This document shows, in pieces, positions 40,872-51,032 of a stretch of DNA of 64,000 bases. Numbering within the stretch: position 1 is the stretch's first letter; each line of letters opens with the position of its first letter. The notes under the pieces were generated by a model that did not search any database, was not told the origin of the DNA, and saw nothing but the letters and a program-made list of their open reading frames with translations. The position numbers and the translations under genes are program-made. The stretch is from Climacteris rufus (taxonomy: Eukaryota > Chordata > Aves > Passeriformes > Climacteridae): contig VZRZ01001998.1 of the NCBI GenBank assembly GCA_013398175.1, positions 1,486,811 to 1,550,810 on the forward strand, read 5' to 3'.

Positions 40872-41125
40872 AGCATCTCACAGTGGGAAGTGGAGGTGAG
40901 ACAGAGCAGGTAGGAGTTTTCTGTGCTGAGGGGCCCATTGAGAGCAGGTGCGAGTGATCCGGGCCTTGCTGGGCCCATGAACATGAGGCAGGAGCAGGTG
41001 CAAGTTATCTGTGAGTCCTGTGGCGGGTGGTGATGGGCCCGTAACACGAGGGGGCCAGGAACATTGCTGCACCTGGTTTCAATAGCTCACAAAAATGGGA
41101 ATAGAATACACTTTAACCCAGGACA

Positions 41126-41130
41126 AAATG
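41126..41130. repeat. Target-site duplication, right copy (aaatg)
   Basis: Exact copy of the five bases at 40411-40415, directly after the terminal ggaca of the LTR. Confidence 0.85.
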
Positions 41131-42779
41131 TATTTTTTTTTTCAATTTCAAGTGTTTATTTATGTACTTTACCATCAGTTTTCTTTTTTTTTTTTTTTCC
41201 TGAAGCTATCATTACTGTTTGGATATTTTTTTAAATTTCATCATAACTAAACCTGAAGATTTCTTATGTTTGAATTCCTCAGGGTTATTCAAAATCTCTA
41301 ACTGTGTTTTTATTGGGAATATTTGGTGATTGAACATGTCAGGTTTTAAATGTCATTAGGTAGGAGCATTGGTAAGAATATATTTGCTTGTAATTCTTAA
41401 TTATCAATTGTATTTATTAATTGACAAATCTTTTATATGGAAACTGTATTCATTGTTCTTCTGCATAGTAAGACAGTACAAAACCCATGACATTGTGCTT
41501 TTGTTGATACAAAGCACTGCTCATTAATAAACCCAAAATATTGATGTTAGCAGAAAGACTTAAACATTTTTTTGTCAGAACTCAGAGGTAGCTTAAGGCA
41601 TTGAATCTTGGTAAATCTCTTTTAAAAAGGCCAGAATGTACTGAGTTTCCATACTGTTATGTCAAAGCTTTAATGAACTACTGGACAGGACAACTTGTCA
41701 GCCCTGTGTAGTCCATCATTGCACCCAGAGAGGGAAGATCTCCTGGTACGTGATTCCTCCTCAATGGTCCCTGATGTCTCCTGAGGGAGAGGATAAACCC
41801 AAAGGTATTTAGATTTATTAGGCAGTGACAGCTGGATCTCAGGGCAGCAGCTGGATCTCAGGGCAGCAGCAAGCTCTGACAATTGTCCATCTCAGGTAAA
41901 GAATATAATTTATGTTATTCACGACAGCTGCATTGCAAATACATGTTATTTTGTTCCTTCAAAAGCGAGGCAAGAAGTGTTGTCAATGGAGTAAAGGAAG
42001 CATAATTGTTCTCTGGGTTGCATTAGCTCCTGGGATAGAGTTTATTATCTGATTATTGCCTAAATATCTGTTTTTATCTTAAGTCTATGTCCTTTAGTGG
42101 ATTCCTCTGCAGTGCAAGGTGGTGTTTATGCATGGCCAAATGTAGGCTAGGACAGCCAATGACGATACAGATAAAGAAGAAGATGAAGTTCTTGGTGTTT
42201 GGAAAAAGATTAAAAAAAACCAAAAAAGCAGTAAATTGAACATACTTATTTCAAAACTTTTAGACCAGTTTTGTTTCTGGTGCACATGTCAGCTGAGTGT
42301 GAGCCCCGAGCAACAAAGGAAAGCTTTGTTTCAAAAGAGAGAGGGTAAGGGGTGTGCTCATTAGATGCAATGCAGCATTCCTGGGGAAAAAGAAACAAAC
42401 CACAAACTTTTTTATAAAGGTAGTGCATAACTTAAGGCTCTCCCTTGATGGCAGTAACTTTTGAACTGAAAATTTATATACATTCCATGTGCTTATTTTC
42501 CTCTGCAGTTCATGAATAAATGAACTGGTAGTGCAACAATATTATAGCTCAGGGTACTGCTGTTTTTGTTGACTGTCAAGTAGATGGTTTATGCTGTACC
42601 AGTGTGGTTTATAAGCTCTATCAATGTCTTGGTCACCTCAAGATGAATATTGATAAGACTCAAATGTTACAGCAGTCAATTTTGTATAATTTTCTCTTTT
42701 ACCTGCTCTATTGGTTTTTATGAGGAAAGAAAGTAAGGGAACAGTGCTGCTGCCTAATTTTGCATCTTTCTCTCTCCTT
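41131..42779. other. Unique noncoding DNA between two transposon relics
   Basis: Contains T runs (41132-41140 and 41184-41198) and a perfect 19-bp tandem duplication at 41830-41867. The minus-strand frames at 41670-41882, 42094-42285 and 42246-42428 show nothing recognisable. Confidence 0.55.
41830..41867. repeat. Perfect 19-bp tandem duplication
   Basis: agctggatctcagggcagc is repeated head to tail (41830-41848 and 41849-41867) without mismatch, followed by a further partial agc. Confidence 0.95.
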
Positions 42780-43135
42780 TTTCCTGTTGACATCACTCTA
42801 CTGTGGGTTATTTTCCATTAATATAATAGTATGGCCTCCAGCTGGAATGTGTCATCATAAACCTTTGAGTCAAGCAGTTCAGCCACTTTTAAATCTGCGT
42901 CACTGTCTACTCCTCTAGTTCATGCCTTGTCAGTTTATCCATGAGAATATTGTGGGAGACAGCATTGGAAGCATTGCTGAAGTCAAGATACACATCATCA
43001 CTGCCCTCCCATAATTACTGAGCACCTCTCCTTATGGGAGAGGGCTCTAGGATTCATTAGCTGTCTTTCTGCTTTGTAAACCCATGCTGACTACTCCCAG
43101 TCATCATCCTGGTTTTATTTCATTATTTCCAGTAC
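42780..43135 (-). pseudogene. Decayed CR1 LINE reverse-transcriptase segment
   Basis: Translated on the minus strand, the segment matches the CR1 ORF2 reverse transcriptase in order. QHGFTK (near 43090) is followed by the palm motif DVYLDFSNASNAVSHNILMD (the family reads close to D-V-YLDFSKAFDTVSHNIL), a KL..HELEE/TV stretch, KWLN...QR, and SSWRP (near 42835-42850). The frame is broken by stops after K-D-S and after HELEE, the interval between QHGFTK and YLDF is shortened, and the sequence after SSWRP seems to skip the usual VTSGVPQGS block. CR1 is the dominant LINE of bird genomes and copies itself by target-primed reverse transcription; this copy is dead. Family membership is strong, subfamily unknown, and the outer ends are approximate. 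Confidence 0.85.
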
Positions 43136-43142
43136 TACAACC

Positions 43143-43156
43143 AAAAAAAAAAAAAA
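43143..43156. repeat. A14 homopolymer beside the CR1 relic
   Basis: Fourteen consecutive A on the plus strand, next to the upstream (5') side of the minus-strand CR1 fragment. It is therefore not that element's own 3' tail. Confidence 0.9.
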
Positions 43157-46131
43157 GTCTAATAAAGAAAAGTTGAGACTAGGAAATAAATTCTTTTTGT
43201 TTTGTATTAATGCTTTAGAGAAGTCATACTTTGTAAAATAACCGGTATTACTATTGATTACTATGGATTCTAAAATAGGAGGAATAAGCAAATAGGGTCA
43301 TAGGTCTTCACCTTCATATTTTTAACAAATTCATTGTCACACAAAAAGTATAAATATATGTATTTCCAATATCTGAAAGAAATTGTCATGGTTAGATATT
43401 GTGTTTAGTTCCACAGGTCTACTTCACCTAGAAATGCAATACCACATTTCTGTTAGTGAAGTGTTAGGAATAAAGTAGCAGAGTTGGTATTTTTTGTTTC
43501 TCATATCAAAAGAACAGAAAATTGGTAATTTTCACTGTTTATAAAGATTGTTATTTAAGTATGTTAATTGGCCATTTCCACCCTATTTATTATTAACAGC
43601 CTGACAAGTTTCGAAAAAGTTTTCAGGATCTGTAACAGTAGCTGTTTCTGAGTTTTGCTAATTAATAGTGTCCAATGCATTAATTATTTATTTTCAAGCA
43701 TGTTTAAAATGTCCCAAGCGGGATAATTCATGCTGCCCAAAATTAATGTGAAAATGTTACAAGGCTGAGGATAGCCAGAAGCAAACTATTTGACAAGGGC
43801 TGCAAATCTCGTGTGTGTGTGTGAACTTCAGTGCTTCCATGGATTGCTTGGTGCTGCTGCCTTATTAATATAATTGTCTGTATTAAGGGAATCTGTGTTC
43901 AGAGGTTTTTTCTGCCCTAAAGAAATGCTGATTAGTGGGTATTTCATGAGGTTTTGTACTCTGCCAACTAAACAAAAGTCAGTTGTAGTCCTACTTCCAT
44001 GCATTGTGACTCAGAAATGCATGGAAATGTTTCTTGTAGTACTTTTACTAGTACAGGTAAAATTTTCACAAAGCCCATATCTGAAGCAGAAAATGTATTA
44101 AGAATACACCCAGAAATGTGCTGAGAAGAATGGCTGTGGTGAGCCATGGTACAGAAAAAAAGGATTTGAATATTATGGAGTGGTTAATGTAAGCCAATAA
44201 TCTGTGTGGGGGTACTCAAAACCACAAGGAAGCTCAAACGTGGTATCAGGGGTGTTTCAGTGACAAGTATCTGAAGAATAGTTCTCAAAATCTGATGGTG
44301 ATTTTGTGCTAGTAAATGTCTTTTGAGGAAATTGGACAGTGGCTTTTGTTGCACAAAGCAAAAGGGAGTCGATCTTGCTCCCTCTCATTCAGAGGTGAAA
44401 GGATTTCTCAGTCATTCAGTGACAGTAAGAAAAAAGACAAACAGAACCAATGAGGAAAAATGTAATCTTAGGTAGGGTTTTTTTTTGTTTGTTTGTTTTT
44501 TATAAATGAATTGATGCCTTCTGTTCTTCTTTTCCATTGTATGCAGGGAGTAATGAAAGGCTTTGCCTTTTCCCCATGGTGTGTTTCTGGGTAGCAGTAC
44601 TCCTTTTCCATACATCCAGGGAAATTCTGGCATCTTTTTTACCTTTCTTGTTTTCTTAATTACACATCTATTTATTTTTAAAGAATTCTTAACGAATGTT
44701 GCCCCATTCAATTTGTAAATGAATCTGAGCAGTGCTCCTTACTTTTTCTGTTTCTTTTCAGTTTATTTTTTTCCTTTATGTTGTTGTTCATTTTACAATT
44801 TTCTTATGAAAAAATATGCTTCAAATTCCAGGTACATTTAAAACTGACATCGATACTTTTACTTTTCTTAGAATAGTCTCTGTCCACTTACAGAGCACTG
44901 ACAGCATGTTTTAATTTACTTCTAGAAGTTGAACTATATTTCCCTTTCTTTATTGTGGCCGTTCAAAACCAGCTAAGCCTCTTTTTGTCTTTTAATGTAC
45001 CAATTTTCTATTTGTTTCTAAGGTCACTAAAATGTTATTTAATAGACGTGTTCTGGGGTTTATAGCACAGGCTAAAGTAAGGGTCCTGAAAGGAAAGAGA
45101 ATAATGCATCAGTGTTGTTTTTGGTCTGCTGTACAGGGATATGCTCTGGCCACAGAATTTCCATCCTAGTCATGAATGATGTACTTGTGTTACCATTAAA
45201 AAAAATATGGATGAAAACACTGGACATAGTGTCCAGTGCTTGATGAATTTACACTTATATGTTCTTGCCTATTGTGTTACATGTACTACAGTTGAGTTAT
45301 TCTTTTATTATTTGAATATAGAAGTACACATGTATGTCTATAAAACTAATAAACGTAAGATTTACAGAGCAGGAGAAAAAAATTCCAATGTACCTTAGTT
45401 ATGCTTTGGAAAGAGACACTAATTTTCTCCATTTCATCACATTTAAGTCACAGAGATGTGGGTTTTTTTCCTGTGACTGTTGAGCTGTATTTAGTCTAAG
45501 GCAAAGAAGTGTTACACTGAATTTGAATATTGTCTGATGTTGAATTTTTTTTTGATGTGTATTAAACACTCTAATCTTGAACTGTAGCTCTTATTTTACT
45601 GGCACTTAATGAGGTTGATGGATTTTGGAGAAAACTCTGCTATCAATCTTTTAAAAGTGTTACTAGTTATAGTTAGAGTGCAGCTGAAAACTATTTTCTA
45701 ACTACATTTTGAACAGTGGACTTAAATCAGGAGAAGCCTATACCTTAAGGTATATTAGATTTGTGTTCAAAATAGTTTTGTCTTTCAACAGTGAGACATT
45801 ACAAAGAATGTAATGTAAGTCCAAGACAGTGTAATACAGACTGCAATTTATCTGTTGCCCAGTCTTGAAGTGACTTAAACTAGATATCATTTCATAATTT
45901 TTTGACATGGAATTATTATTTTTTTATCCCAGCAAAAAACTAAAAAACAATGACCCCCAAATACCCCAAAATATTGTCAAACCTAGTTATACAATTGTTC
46001 AAAGTAACAAAATACCATGGACAATTCTGTCTAATTGAGCTATTTTAGAAGAGTACTTTTAAAAATTGACTACTTTTAATAGAAACAATGTGTGGATTTA
46101 CAGCAAAAGATTGTGTGTAAATATGCTCCTG

Positions 46132-46155
46132 TCAGGAGGTTCATCAGGAGGTTCA
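46132..46155. repeat. Perfect 12-bp tandem duplication
   Basis: tcaggaggttca is repeated twice head to tail without mismatch. Confidence 0.95.
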
Positions 46156-49100
46156 TACCATTCCTTGTCACAGGATAAGAACTTCTGAGATAAAATTATG
46201 TGTTCTGTGTCCAATATGTGCATCCCCATACTTTTTATTGGAAAACTGGAATTTTTAAGCTGCTGGACCTCCGTGTTTTGTACAATTGTGGTCAGTGCTG
46301 CAGCTCATAAACTACAAAACTGCTTCTTACTTTAGGACTCCAGCATCCATACTCAGCTAACTGGCAATAGATCCTTGTGTGAAGTTCATCAGGCATTCAG
46401 GTGTCAAGTCTGACAACAGGAAAGAAATACCACTTGAGTGGTGTATATTGTCAGCTCAGACATCCCTTTCAAACTCTGAAGTCTGGTCGGAATGTAGATG
46501 TATCAATGCTGTGTCCCATTCTGTGCAAGAGTTGTGCTTTTGTTCCCATATAAACACTCAAAACTCTGTCAAATGAGCATGTTTGGAAAACTCCTAAACT
46601 ACCATAACACTGAATTTCACCTTTTGCTTAGCTGTGGTAATTAATTTACAGAGGCTTCAAAATGATATAATCAGTTTTCAGGACTCTGAAAGTGCTTCTA
46701 ATGCACTGATTGTCAGTAAACCTGATTAATTCACAGTGTTTGTACTAAATATATCTCTACTACTGTAATATTCTAAATAATTTTAAAATAAAAATTATCA
46801 CTTACGCTTCTGCTTAATGCAGTTTTGATGGAATGAATATACAAAATTCTCCTTGCAAATAAGTGTTTTGTTTTTCTGTCTTGCTTTTCAGAGGGTTTTA
46901 GAAATCTTTCCAATGTATTTGTAAGGACATAGGCATTCAGTTTTACCCTGCTTTCCTGAGAGCAATCAATGCAGATTTTTATCTTTTGATTGCTTCAAAC
47001 ACATTTCTGTCTCTCTCTTTGGAGGAAAAGGGTAATTTACTATTTAGTCAAGACTGTTTTGTAAAAGTTTTCCATTTAATATAATCCTGATATTCCTGAA
47101 AGAATGGTTATGGAAACCATAAGTATATATAATACATATATACAATACCATAAATAAATACCATGGATACAGTACTTGGAAAACCACTACATACCTTCAT
47201 ACCTGTTTGAATTGCTTGTGTTCAAACCTGATTACTGCTTTTGTCCTTGAATATCATATTTATTGACTCTTTGAACTCCCTCTGATGAGTTTAATTCCTG
47301 GTATTGAAGAAAAGCACAAGCCAAAACTTATGTTGTAAAACCTGATAAACGAGTTAAAGAGATTATGACTTTTGATGGATACTTTTGACATTGGAATTTG
47401 GTAGTGCAGTCACTATATTTTTGTCTAGCATCTCTTCCAAAGCAGCCAGCCTGAACAGTCTGAACTGCCCAAGGACTCATTTTATCCTACAAATGTTTAT
47501 GCAAATGTGTTCCATACAAGTTAACATATTACATAAAGTGAGTTTTATTCTCAAGTTTAGCATTTCATTTTATCAGTCTGTCATTAAAAATAACCAGTTG
47601 CAAATTAGCAGTGCTAGCTGACTCTCTTTAATCAATTTCCTTAGCAATTGTGAGGTTCAGAATTGCTTTCAGAGGCATTTAATAATGCCAGTGTTACATT
47701 TATATGGCATCTCAGGACAAAGGAGTTAATCATGACACAGAATCTAAACTGCAGATTGACAGAAATAAATCAGATGAGGGAGAAGAATTCCCACCAATAT
47801 TATTTTACAAACAGTGGTATCTAATTGCCTTCTGTGTGTTCACCAGGACTGCTCTGAATCTTGTTTCTGAATGATTGATTGCTCAGCTCAGCTGTTAAAC
47901 TGGATTTGCAGTTTATCTGAGGCTGTTGTGAAGTGAGTAAGCCTTGAAAATGAGTAGAAAGGCATCATACATTACTGTTGGTTGCTGCGTTGGTTAATGC
48001 AGCACATCCAGCCCTCTGACATTATCACAGACATTATAATCTTCTATTATTGCAGGGGAATGGCCTGCTATCAGTAATGTGTTCAGTCCTTGAACGATTC
48101 AATATCAAAAGCCATTTGCTTCTGTAGGGTTGTGAGTTTGTTCTGTGGATTCCTATTGCCTGACAGAGGTACATACGAATTGTCTGGCCACTGTGTTCAA
48201 CTGGAGCACCTTGAGTAGCTACAACTCCATTCACATGGAGCATTTAGGTTTGACATTCTAAATGCTGCTGGCCCCGCACATAATCTGTGTGTGCTGATGT
48301 GGAATGACCAAATGCATCATTTGGGTTTTCCTCTCTGCTTCTACAACGGTGCTAAAGCTGCCTCCCATTATCAAAAGGTCTCCAAGGGCAGGCAGGAGGT
48401 TCCAGAGTGCAAAGCACATCCCTGTCTTCAGCTGTGCCCTTGTGCAACAAGCTGAAGGACAGTGCTATGGAACCACAGAAACAAAGCTAAATGATGGAGA
48501 AGCTGGAAAAATTTCAGATTCAGAGTGTGCCACTCTTCAAACACTGGAGAAGGGATGACATTTTTCCAATTTTTTGTGATTTTTCAAGCTGAGAAAACAG
48601 TTGTATGTTATGGTATCTTGCTTTTCAGTCTAGGATTAGCTTGATGAAAAGTAATGTTATATTTCAAATGGCTTGTTTTTAGGTATTTCCCAAGCAGGAA
48701 TATTTATATGAGTGAAATGTCAGCTGAACACATCCCCAGTCACAGATTTGTGCTGACATATGCGACATATTTGAGTACAGCTGGTAGGACTAATAAAGAA
48801 TACTTGTCACCATGTCTTATTTTTATTTAGAGGGAAAAAACATAAAAGATTTAGTACATGTGTATAATATACAAATATGTATTTATGAAGACACAGTGTT
48901 GTTTTACAGTAGAGGTCAAATGTTCTCTAATCTGTCATGAATTTGGTCTGTCCAATATTTACCTGTGTTCTTATGCCTGTTTCTAGTACTTGCTATAGGC
49001 TATCCTACTATGGCTAAAGAATTATTCAATGTCATTTTAGGTCACTTTCACACAAGAGCAGCACAATCATGTAGTGGGAACTGTATGTGCTGGCAGCTTG

Positions 49101-49583
49101 CCCAGCAACAAACCCAAAATATTAACTGGGAAGCAGAAATGCAGGTAGGGAATACTGTGGGCAGTGTGTATCAAATGAGGGGTTTTGATTTCAATAAGGA
49201 TTTTGTTTTTCTTGAATATCTCAAGATTCTGCTTATTTTAGTTTGATGCTATCTCGCTAAAACATTTTCTTCATGATTGTACATTAAAATTTAAATAACT
49301 CTTCTTCCTGTAGTCATTGCTTATGGGCATAATTTGAAGCAACTGATTAATTTCTCCATCTTTTCTATGGAAATCAATAATGGACACTAGGAATATTAAC
49401 ATTTGTGAAAGAAAAGTTGATATAACAGTAATAAATCTTTTGTGGGACTCATATGTCTTCTTCAGTTACCAGTACAGAAATGGTCAAGTTAAATATGGTG
49501 CATAATAAAGATTGGTTGTTGGTCATGGGGCATTACCCAGCAGTGGTGGGAGAGGCAGGTGAGGTCTTTTTGGTGACATTGGG

Positions 49584-49591
49584 TGACGTCA
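49584..49591. promoter_or_regulatory. Palindromic CRE-like octamer (TGACGTCA)
   Basis: An exact full cAMP-response element with its CpG preserved in CpG-poor DNA. A half site (cgtca) lies about 38 bp further at 49627-49631. CREB/ATF proteins bind this octamer, but an isolated site may be chance and no promoter is evident nearby. Confidence 0.35.
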
Positions 49592-50039
49592 GCTCTGCAG
49601 CAGAGCTCCTGGAATTCTGACCTTGGCGTCACATTTGAGGCATGGTACTGAAGAATTCATGCAGGACTTTTAGAAACTCTGTAGGAGTAAAATAACTTTT
49701 CTATTTTCCATTGGCTTTTTTTTTTTCTTTTTTTAATCACCAAACCCACATAAACTTGAAAAAGAAAGCCCCCTTTGAAACAATGTTTTGAGGAACATGT
49801 CCCTTTCCAATTCTTTTATCATAATTGACAGGCCATAGAAACTCATCTCCCAAATGTTTCATGACAAATGTTTTGCCAGGACGGCTGAGCAGGCTACACT
49901 AAAGCCAAGTCCCAGCTGACATGTGAATAATCTCCACCCCGAACAATTTGGAGCCGTAGTGAAAGTGTTGTCGGATAACAGATGGGTGAGTCTATGCCAC
50001 AGCAGCTGAGGGAGTTGCAAGAAATACCATGTGGTTGGA

Positions 50040-50054
50040 TTTTTTTTTTTTTTT
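50040..50054. repeat. Poly-T run
   Basis: Fifteen-base T homopolymer with no recognisable retroposed body next to it. Confidence 0.9.
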
Positions 50055-51012
50055 CCAAAGTCTCTCTATTGCTTCCTTGCCACAGAAACCTATTCCCCCA
50101 GCTTTCAAAGTGAGAAGGAAACTTTATTGTCTCCTTAATCTCAAAGTCCTTTTTGCACCAGTAGTACCTAGAGAGCAAGGGGACAAAAATCTATGCTGAG
50201 ACACAGAAAAGCAGTTTTCCTTCACACAAGAGGTTTCATTTGTGAAGTAAAACATCCATCATAAAGGTTGTTTTTACTCCAGTGGTTCTGGCTCCCTCCT
50301 TCTAAATAGGTAACAATGTCAGCTAAGCCCAGCTGCACAGAGCAATTCAGATCTCCCTGTGAGGTCCTGCACTCGTATTGCTCTTTCAGGGGTCACAAGT
50401 CTGTTCTTTGGCCATAGATTTCCATATGAAACAAAATAAAGACTCTATGGACTAGGAAGCTTGATTTTTATCCTTCAGTTTCCTCTTTACAACATCCCTA
50501 TAGGTTCTCTTTAGAGTTTATCCTGACAAACACTTCCATGAGAGAAGAGTAAAGCAAGAAAAAAAGAAGTCAAAACAAAAATACTCATAAGAGAATTGTC
50601 TCTGGAGTGGGTACTCTGCATGGCATAGCACAGGTTTCTAACCAGTCTTTCTAAAATTCACACCAAAGAAAGATGATTTTATTCTGGACTGAAACACTGG
50701 AAAAAGCCTTAGAAAGCTGAATTTCAGAGTTCTGTCTCCTCCTGGGCTCATACATGTGAGTGGGATGAAGACAATGTGTGAATTGATGAGCTAGAAGGTG
50801 AGCTCTTCCATACTCTGTGTTTATAGCCTGCCATGGGGAACTGGGAAAGCAATAGGCTTCTGGCAAGAACAAGGAAAAGTTTTCTCTAGGGACCAAAGCT
50901 GGGTATTTCAGGCTGATTCCTGAGAGTATGGCCTGAGCAACTTTGAGGTTACTGGGGGAGTTCAGTGTAAAATCTATGTTGTGTTTCTTTAGCAGATTTC
51001 TTTTTTGCTCTA

Positions 51013-51032
51013 TTTTTTTTTTTTTTTTTTTT
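51013..51032. repeat. Poly-T run
   Basis: Twenty-base T homopolymer. A minus-strand open frame passes through it as poly-lysine, which explains part of that frame's length. Confidence 0.9.

Larger units (their letters stand above)
40416..41125 (-). mobile_element. Solo LTR of an endogenous retrovirus, about 710 bp
   Basis: The element starts TGTC and ends GACA, the inverted TG...CA ends of a retroviral LTR, and is flanked by a perfect 5-bp duplication aaatg. A 5-bp duplication is usual for ERVL-type integrases, among others. On the minus strand a GC box (gggcgg at 40866-40871) lies about 25 bp upstream of a TATA-like box (gaatataac, 40831-40840), so transcription would run leftwards. The sequence resembles LTRs I know to be common in songbird genomes, but the family name is not certain. 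There is no internal retroviral region on either side, so it is most likely a solo LTR left by LTR-LTR recombination. Frames inside it on both strands (for example 40528-40938 minus) are by-products of its higher GC content. I see no canonical AATAAA. Confidence 0.85.

Noticed and set aside
40528..41072. Several overlapping frames on both strands (up to 136 codons minus strand).
   Set aside because: They lie entirely inside the solo LTR, occupy different phases and both strands, and match no retroviral protein. Higher GC content explains them.
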